From: Desulfurellales bacterium
Lineage (GTDB): Bacteria; Campylobacterota_A; Desulfurellia; Desulfurellales; Hippeaceae
NCBI GenBank assembly: GCA_027035885.1
Contig: JALVTR010000171.1
Coordinates: 1 to 64,000 of the forward strand
Length of the DNA: 64,000 nt
Reading direction: 5' to 3'
The notes below the pieces were generated by a model. The model saw nothing but the letters and a program-made list of their open reading frames with translations, had not been told where the DNA came from and searched no databases. The position numbers and the translations under genes are program-made. Position 1 is the first letter of the stretch; every line of letters begins with the position of its first letter. This document shows positions 58,806 through 64,000 of the stretch, piece by piece.

Positions 58806-59447
58806 ATGATTTTGATTTTACTCGGTGCTCCTGGTGTTGGTAAGGGTACGCAAGGTGAGCTGATAAGCAAACATTACAATATACCTGAAATTTCCACAGG
58901 TGATATTTTAAGAAGCGAAGTAAAAAACGAAACGGAGTTGGGTAAGAAAGCGAAGGTTTATATGGACAAAGGTGAGCTCGTACCAGATGATGTTATTATT
59001 GGTATGATGGAAAATAGAATCAAGCAAAACGATTGTAAGAATGGTTTTATTTTAGACGGATTCCCAAGAACTGTTGCCCAAGCGGAAGCTTTTGATAGGA
59101 TGTTAGAGAAAAACAATCTCGAACTATATAAAGTTTTATTGATAGACGTCAAAGAAGAAGAGATTATTAGCAGACTAACGGGTAGGAGGGTTTGTCCTAA
59201 TTGTGGTGCGGTTTACCACATTAAAAATAAACCTCCAAAAGAAGAGGGGGTTTGTGATAATTGCGGTAGCAAACTCATCCAAAGGGACGACGATAAGGAA
59301 GAGGTCGTTAGAAACAGACTAGAAGTTTATAAGAAGAATACTATGCCTTTGGTTGATTATTATACAAAGAGCTCTAAGCTTGTAAAAATAGAAGGTAGTG
59401 GTGAAATAAACGATATTTTTGAGAGGATTAAGAAGGTTTTAGGATGA
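58806..59447 (+). CDS. adk: Adenylate kinase
   Basis: A 213-residue long-form Adk: P-loop GAPGVGKGTQ, ISTGDILRSEV, DGFPRTVAQAEAFD and a LID zinc site with four Cys (CPNC and CDNC). It interconverts ATP, AMP and ADP. AAGGAGG precedes the ATG. It overlaps map by 4 bases (ATGA). Confidence 0.97.
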   Translation: MILILLGAPGVGKGTQGELISKHYNIPEISTGDILRSEVKNETELGKKAKVYMDKGELVPDDVIIGMMENRIKQNDCKNGFILDGFPRTVAQAEAFDRMLEKNNLELYKVLLIDVKEEEIISRLTGRRVCPNCGAVYHIKNKPPKEEGVCDNCGSKLIQRDDDKEEVVRNRLEVYKKNTMPLVDYYTKSSKLVKIEGSGEINDIFERIKKVLG

Positions 59448-60202
59448 TTATCCTTAAGACCAAAGAAGAAATAGAAAAGATGAGAATTGTCAACAGGATG
59501 GTGGGAGAAATTCTTAACATCTTGAAAAACGAGGTAAAACCTGGTATAACCACTGAGCATTTGGATAAGCTTGCTGTTGAAGAAGCGAAAAAAAGACACT
59601 CAAAGTGTGCGTTTAAGGGTTATGGAGGATTTCCTAAGTCTCTATGTACCTCGGTTAATGAAGAGGTAGTGCATGGTGTACCGTCTAAAAGGAAGGTTTT
59701 AAAAAAGGGTGATATTGTTAGTTTAGACTTTGGGTTGATTTATGAAGGGTGGTATGGTGATTCAGCAATTACCGTGGCTGTTGGTGAAATAGATGCTGAG
59801 AAAAAAAAACTGATGGATGTGACCAGAAAGGCTCTCTACTTGGGAATAGAACAAGCAAAGCCGGGAAATTATTTGTATGACATATCTAATGCCATTCAAA
59901 CTTATGTAGAGAGCAATGGTTTCAGCATTGTTAGGGATTATGTTGGACATGGCATTGGGAGGCAATTGCATGAGGACCCTCCGGTCCCAAACTATGTTCC
60001 GTCGAAAACAGACAGGGGACCTTTGTTGAAGGTTGGCATGACTATAGCCATTGAACCAATGATAAATGCGGGGGCGTGGCGTGTGAAGGTTAAAAAGGAT
60101 AAATGGACAGTTGTTACTGCCGATGGTAAACCTTCTGCTCATTTTGAACACACCATTGCTATAACGGAGGGTGGCCCCATTATTTTGAGTGAGGTAAACT
60201 GA
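59444..60202 (+). CDS. map: Methionine aminopeptidase, type I
   Basis: A 252-residue MetAP. Metal ligands are visible as the two Asp in [14 protein letters not shown], His in [12 protein letters not shown], Glu in [10 protein letters not shown] and Glu in FEHTIAI. It removes the initiator Met from nascent chains. The secY-adk-map-infA order is classical. Confidence 0.97.
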   Translation: MIILKTKEEIEKMRIVNRMVGEILNILKNEVKPGITTEHLDKLAVEEAKKRHSKCAFKGYGGFPKSLCTSVNEEVVHGVPSKRKVLKKGDIVSLDFGLIYEGWYGDSAITVAVGEIDAEKKKLMDVTRKALYLGIEQAKPGNYLYDISNAIQTYVESNGFSIVRDYVGHGIGRQLHEDPPVPNYVPSKTDRGPLLKVGMTIAIEPMINAGAWRVKVKKDKWTVVTADGKPSAHFEHTIAITEGGPIILSEVN

Positions 60203-60204
60203 TT

Positions 60205-60423
60205 ATGGCCAAAGAAAAAAGTATTACGGTAGATGGCGAAATAGTTGAATCCTTACCAAATGCTATGTTTAGAGTTAAGCTGGCTAATGGACATGTTGTG
60301 CTTGCTCATGTGGCAGGGAAAATGAGAATGCATTTTATTAAGATTTTGCCTGGAGATAAGGTGAAGGTTGAGTTATCCCCTTACAGTATAGAGAGGGGAA
60401 GAATTGTGTACAGATATAAATAG
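60205..60423 (+). CDS. infA: Translation initiation factor IF-1
   Basis: A 72-residue OB-fold protein: [40 protein letters not shown] and [20 protein letters not shown]. It starts 2 bp after map, and TAGGAGG for rpmJ overlaps its stop region. Confidence 0.97.
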   Translation: MAKEKSITVDGEIVESLPNAMFRVKLANGHVVLAHVAGKMRMHFIKILPGDKVKVELSPYSIERGRIVYRYK

Positions 60424-60433
60424 GAGGTTGCAG

Positions 60434-60547
60434 ATGAAAGTTAGGCCATCAGTAAAAAAAATGTGCCCTAAATGCAAGATTATAAGAAGAAAAGGCGTTG
60501 TAAGGGTTGTGTGTGAGAACCCTAAACATAAACAAAGGCAGGGTTAA
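60434..60547 (+). CDS. rpmJ: 50S ribosomal protein L36 (zinc-binding)
   Basis: A 37-residue gene missing from the ORF track: [20 protein letters not shown] and [17 protein letters not shown]. The C-x2-C...C-x4-H ligand set is the zinc form of L36. TAGGAGG precedes the ATG, and rpsM follows after 12 bp. Confidence 0.95.
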   Translation: MKVRPSVKKMCPKCKIIRRKGVVRVVCENPKHKQRQG

Positions 60548-60559
60548 TAGGAGGTTTAA

Positions 60560-60919
60560 GTGGCTCGTATTGCAGGTGTTGAATTACCAAGGAATAAGAA
60601 AATATTTATAGCATTAACCTATATTTATGGTATAGGCAAGGTAAAATCTATGGAAATTTTACAAAAAGCACAAGTTAATCCTGATAAAAGAACCCATGAA
60701 TTGACCCCGGATGAAATTCAAAGAATCAGGAATGTAATTGCTGATTATAGGGTGGAGGGTGAGTTAAGAAAAGAAATAGCGATGAATATAAAAGCTCTTA
60801 TGGATTTGGGTAACTACAGGGGTTTGAGGCATAGGAAGGGGCTTCCTGTTAGGGGTCAAAGAACGAGGACTAATGCAAGAACCAGGAAGGGTAGAAAGAA
60901 AACAGTTGGTAGGAAGTAA
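60560..60919 (+). CDS. rpsM: 30S ribosomal protein S13
   Basis: A 119-residue S13: [36 protein letters not shown] and the basic tail [20 protein letters not shown]. It begins with GTG behind TAGGAGG. It starts the alpha group (rpsM-rpsK-rpsD-rpoA-rplQ). Confidence 0.97.
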   Translation: MARIAGVELPRNKKIFIALTYIYGIGKVKSMEILQKAQVNPDKRTHELTPDEIQRIRNVIADYRVEGELRKEIAMNIKALMDLGNYRGLRHRKGLPVRGQRTRTNARTRKGRKKTVGRK

Positions 60920-60934
60920 AGGAGAAAAGTATAG

Positions 60935-61324
60935 ATGGCTAAAAGGGTAGCTAAAAAGAAGAGAAAGGTTAAGAGAAACGTTGTTAGCGGTATTGCTCAT
61001 ATTCAGGCCACTTTTAATAACACGGTTGTGACTATAACAGACAAGGATGGAAATGTTTTATGTTGGTCATCTGCTGGTGAAAGTGGTTTTAAAGGCACGA
61101 GGAAAGGTACGCCTTTTGCCGCGCAGTTAGCTTCTGAAGGCGTGGCTAAAAAGGCTATGTCTATGGGTATGAAGGAAATAGATGTAAGGGTTAAGGGTCC
61201 AGGTCCAGGAAGAGAGACTGCTATAAGATCTTTGCAATCTGCTGGATTAAGGATTAAATCTATTAAGGATGTTACACCTATTCCTCATAACGGGTGTAGA
61301 CCACCAAAAAGAAGAAGGGTATAA
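60935..61324 (+). CDS. rpsK: 30S ribosomal protein S11
   Basis: A 129-residue S11: [39 protein letters not shown] and the C-terminal [17 protein letters not shown]. It lies on the platform of the 30S subunit near the E-site mRNA. AAAGGAG precedes the ATG. Confidence 0.97.
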   Translation: MAKRVAKKKRKVKRNVVSGIAHIQATFNNTVVTITDKDGNVLCWSSAGESGFKGTRKGTPFAAQLASEGVAKKAMSMGMKEIDVRVKGPGPGRETAIRSLQSAGLRIKSIKDVTPIPHNGCRPPKRRRV

Positions 61325-61338
61325 GGAGAGGGTAACTT

Positions 61339-61965
61339 ATGGCAGTGTATACAGAACCTGCTTGCAGGAGATGCAGAGCTTTAGGAGTTAAGCTATTTTT
61401 AAAGGGAGATAAATGTTTTACAGATAAGTGTGCTTTTGAGAGAAGGCCGTATCCTCCGGGAAAAACAAGGAATTATAGAAGAAAACTTTCATCTTATGCC
61501 GAACACCTTATGGAGAAGCAAAAAGCAAAAGCTGTTTATGGTGTTTTGGAAAGGCAATTTAGAAGGTACTTTAAAGAGGCTAAAAGTCAGAAAGGAGAAA
61601 CGGGTGCCAACTTAGTTGTGTTGTTGGAAAGAAGGCTTGACAATGTGGTTTATAGATCTGGTTTTGCTTCATCAAGGAAAGAGGCAAGGAGGCTTGTTTC
61701 TCACGGTCATATACGGGTTAATGGTAAAAAGGTTAACATATCTTCTTATCTTGTAAATAAAGGCGATGTTATTTCAGTTTCAGATAAGATGAAAGGTAAA
61801 GAAGAGTTTAAGAAGATGTTTGAGGAAAATTCCAGAAGAATGGCATCATCGTGGATAAATGTTGATTTGGATAATGTAAGTGCAACGTTTGTTGATGTAC
61901 CTACGAGAGATGATATACAACCGCCATTCAATGAAAACGCCATTGTTGAGTTGTACTCTAAATAA
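61339..61965 (+). CDS. rpsD: 30S ribosomal protein S4 (zinc type)
   Basis: A 208-residue S4. The N-terminal zinc site is visible as CRRC and C-x4-C (GDKCFTDKC), followed by the S4 RNA-binding domain (LERRLDNVVYRSGFASSRKE, ARRLVSHGHIRVNGKKVNI). It nucleates 30S assembly and often represses the alpha operon. AAGGAGAGG precedes the ATG. Confidence 0.97.
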   Translation: MAVYTEPACRRCRALGVKLFLKGDKCFTDKCAFERRPYPPGKTRNYRRKLSSYAEHLMEKQKAKAVYGVLERQFRRYFKEAKSQKGETGANLVVLLERRLDNVVYRSGFASSRKEARRLVSHGHIRVNGKKVNISSYLVNKGDVISVSDKMKGKEEFKKMFEENSRRMASSWINVDLDNVSATFVDVPTRDDIQPPFNENAIVELYSK

Positions 61966-61986
61966 AAATTAACGAAGGGATGCGAA

Positions 61987-63009
61987 ATGAAGGGCGTTTT
62001 TGATTATTTAAAGTTACCAGAAGAGGTCAAAATAGAGGAACACAATGGTACATATGGGAGATTTGCTTTAGAGCCGTTAAATGAGGGATATGCTATAACA
62101 ATAGGAAATGCTTTGAGAAGGATACTGTTGTCTTCTATTCCTGGTATAGCTGTTGTTGGAGTTGAAATAGATGGTGTAGAACATGAATTTAAAACCATAG
62201 ATGGCGTTAAAGAAGACGTTTTAAATATCATATTAAATCTAAAGCAGGTTAGATTTAGGGCGTTAGACGATAGTTTTAAGTCAGGTGAAGTTTATATTAA
62301 AAAGAATATTCAAGGTGTTGTAACTTCAAATGATATTGAAACTCCTGGAAATTTGGAAATTGTTAGCAGGGATGTATACATAGCCGAATTAATGGAAGAA
62401 GCCGAACTTGACATGAGGATTTTTTTGGAAAAAGGCATTGGCTATAGACAGGCTGATTATGAAATTATGAACAGGGAAATAGGGTATATACCTGTAGATG
62501 CTTTATTTTCCCCTGTTTCTAAGGTTGCTTATCACGTTGAAAAGAGTACTATCAGGGATTATTATGATTTGGAAAGGTTGGTTTTAGAAATATATACAGA
62601 CGGTACGGTAACTCCTCAATCTGCCCTAAAGACGGCAAGCTATATTTTGGGTAGTTATGTTTCTGTATTCTCAAATGACTTTAAAAGGATTGTCCCTGAA
62701 GATACTGTCAAGGAAGAGAAAGAAGAGCATGTTAACGAGAATCTTTTGAAGCCTGTTGAAGAATTGGAGTTGAATGTTAGGGCATCAAATTGTCTTGTTG
62801 CACATGATATAAAGTATATTTACGAACTTGTTCAAAAAACAGATGCTGAACTGTTGAGCACAAAAAATTTTGGTAAGCAATCTTTAAAAGAGATAAAGGA
62901 GTCTTTAAAACAATTGGACCTCGAACTTGGCACGAAATTTACGGATGAGCAGATAAAGAAAATAAAACAACTAATAGCAGAAAAAGAAGGAGAGGAAAAT
63001 GAGGCATAG
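61987..63009 (+). CDS. rpoA: RNA polymerase alpha subunit
   Basis: A 340-residue alpha subunit. The N-terminal dimer domain has EPLNEGYAITIGNALRRILL and SSIPGIAVVGVEIDGVEHEF. The C-terminal domain (about 250-330) has LELNVRASNCLVAHDIKYIY and LLSTKNFGKQSLKEIKESL, which contacts UP elements and activators. The normal residue R265 equivalent is present in NVRASNCL. Its end overlaps rplQ by 11 bases. Confidence 0.98.
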   Translation: MKGVFDYLKLPEEVKIEEHNGTYGRFALEPLNEGYAITIGNALRRILLSSIPGIAVVGVEIDGVEHEFKTIDGVKEDVLNIILNLKQVRFRALDDSFKSGEVYIKKNIQGVVTSNDIETPGNLEIVSRDVYIAELMEEAELDMRIFLEKGIGYRQADYEIMNREIGYIPVDALFSPVSKVAYHVEKSTIRDYYDLERLVLEIYTDGTVTPQSALKTASYILGSYVSVFSNDFKRIVPEDTVKEEKEEHVNENLLKPVEELELNVRASNCLVAHDIKYIYELVQKTDAELLSTKNFGKQSLKEIKESLKQLDLELGTKFTDEQIKKIKQLIAEKEGEENEA

Positions 63010-63367
63010 GAAGGGATATAGGACCTTAAGTATAAATGGCGAGCACAGAAAGCATTTGTTAAGGAATTTGGCTATTTCTTTGATAGAAAAAGAAAGGATT
63101 AAAACAACAGATGCAAAAGCAAGGGAACTTGTTAGGTTCATAAGCAAACTTGTAACGTTAGCCAAAAATGACACGTTATCTGCAAGAAGAAGGGTTCTTG
63201 CAAAGCTTAATAATAACAAGCAGGCTGTTAGGAAGCTTTTTGACAATATAGCTCCGAGATATGCGACGAGAAATGGTGGCTATGTGAGAAGAATTAAGTT
63301 GGGGTATAGAAAAGGTGATGCAGCTCCTGTTTCAATAGTGGAATTTGTTGAAGAAAAAAGTGAGTAA
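62999..63367 (+). CDS. rplQ: 50S ribosomal protein L17
   Basis: A 122-residue L17: MRHRKGYRTLSINGEHRKHL, LRNLAISLIEKERIKTTDAK and APRYATRNGGYVRRIKLGYR. It overlaps rpoA by 11 bases, as in many alpha operons. The lspA frame begins within its last codons. Confidence 0.97.
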   Translation: MRHRKGYRTLSINGEHRKHLLRNLAISLIEKERIKTTDAKARELVRFISKLVTLAKNDTLSARRRVLAKLNNNKQAVRKLFDNIAPRYATRNGGYVRRIKLGYRKGDAAPVSIVEFVEEKSE

Positions 63368-63854
63368 AACGTTAACTTCTTCTATTGTGGGAGTATCGTT
63401 GATACTCCTTTTTTTTATGCTCGATTATTATACAAAGTTATATATTTCTAAACATATTGAGTTAAATAACGGTTTTTATGTGATAAAAGGTTTTCTAAAT
63501 ATTGTAAATGTTCACAATGAAGGTATAGCTTTTGGAGCTTTTTCCCACATGTCACATTTTTTAAGGGTGATTTTCTTTAGTGGCATAAGTGCAGTTGTGT
63601 TGATTATTGTTTTGTATTTGATTCTGTCTGGCAAGGATAAGAATTTTTTATATATATTGGGATTGTCTTTTTTGGGTGGAGGAGATTTGGGTAACCTTTA
63701 CGGTAGGTTATTTAAAGGTTATGTGGTGGATTTCTTGGATTTTCATATAGGCCAGTACCACTACCCTGCTTTTAATTTAGCAGATAGCTTCATAACCATA
63801 GGTTTGTTTATCTTGATTGCCTATAAAATGGCTAATTCAAGAGCCAAAACTTGA
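63345..63854 (+). CDS. lspA: Lipoprotein signal peptidase (signal peptidase II)
   Basis: A 169-residue membrane protease with four predicted spans. DYYTKLYI near the first span, VHNEGIAFG (the NxGxAFG motif), VVDFLDF and FNLADSFI hold the catalytic Asp pair. The usual GNxxDR is GNLYGR here, preceded by GGGD, so the conserved Asp of that motif is missing. TTG 63345 is the track start; GTG 63360, overlapping the rplQ stop region, is an alternative. It processes prolipoproteins in the inner membrane and probably rides on the alpha operon. Confidence 0.85.
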   Translation: MLKKKVSKTLTSSIVGVSLILLFFMLDYYTKLYISKHIELNNGFYVIKGFLNIVNVHNEGIAFGAFSHMSHFLRVIFFSGISAVVLIIVLYLILSGKDKNFLYILGLSFLGGGDLGNLYGRLFKGYVVDFLDFHIGQYHYPAFNLADSFITIGLFILIAYKMANSRAKT

Positions 63855-64000
63855 AGAGCCTTTAGGTGCAGTTCTCTTGTGTTTATATGTTTTTTATAAG
63901 TTTGTTTAAAAACTATGTACAAAATTCCCGCTTTACAGAACAATAAACCTCAAATATAATGACTTCAATGAAAGCTGAGGCTGCAAAAGTCGATACTTGG
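63855..64000. other. Window end after lspA
   Basis: No gene is supported in the last 146 bp. A TATAAT-like hexamer occurs near 63955. A short minus-strand tail ending in a stop could belong to a gene beyond the edge. Confidence 0.4.

Overview
The window is AT-rich bacterial chromosome. A gapless block of translation, transcription and secretion genes (rif, str, S10, spc and alpha clusters joined in one direction), two near-identical EF-Tu genes, a tungsten-type aldehyde:ferredoxin oxidoreductase and the general protein style suggest an anaerobic thermophile of the Desulfurella/Hippea type (Campylobacterota). This taxonomic call is recognition of protein style only and no search was run.

Layout. 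1-1.2 kb: insertion-sequence debris (IstB-like, IS1634-like) and a dispersed 65-bp repeat. 1.2-6.1 kb: two signalling genes, a PAS/GAF/GGDEF/EAL cyclic-di-GMP protein whose GGDEF motif is degenerate, and a chemoreceptor with a C-terminal sensor-like domain. 6.1-8.3 kb: a lemA/DUF3137 pair preceded by a region with a perfect 27-bp palindrome. 8.3-8.8 kb: second copy of the 65-bp repeat and a truncated IS1634-type transposase. 9.0-11.2 kb: a four-cluster ferredoxin and AOR pair with a perfect 11-bp inverted repeat upstream.

11.3-27.4 kb is a 16-kb integrated island. The 3' part of tRNA-Arg(UCU) and its terminator are duplicated at both ends (11315-11413 and 27279-27377), and a decayed tyrosine recombinase lies just inside the left end. 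The left arm (plus strand) is a row of small gene modules: zeta-like kinase plus small partner, HicB with broken HicA, a frameshifted unknown, Fic plus a paralogue of the same small partner, and an unknown protein. Several are followed by sequences resembling halves of integron attC sites. The centre (minus strand) is a restriction-like pair: an Eco57I-type nuclease/methylase and a PLD-nuclease/SNF2-helicase. The right arm (minus strand) is a row of toxin-antitoxin modules (HicAB, BrnTA, HigA, HigBA-like), three of which share a 19-bp near-palindrome at their 3' boundary. Antitoxins are mostly intact while toxins are mostly broken.

27.4-64 kb is the core region: tRNA-Arg and tRNA-Pro, rplM-rpsI, argCJ, a tRNA cluster (Thr, Tyr, Gly, Thr) leading into tuf, then rpmG, tRNA-Trp, secE, nusG, rplKAJL, rpoBC, rpsLG, fusA, a second tuf, the S10/spc/alpha ribosomal genes with secY, adk, map and infA, and finally rplQ and lspA. 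All genes from rplM onward are on the plus strand, often overlapping or separated by a few bases, so the block should be transcribed as a few long operons with a terminator after rpsI, an L10-type leader before rplJ and a terminator/attenuator between rplL and rpoB.
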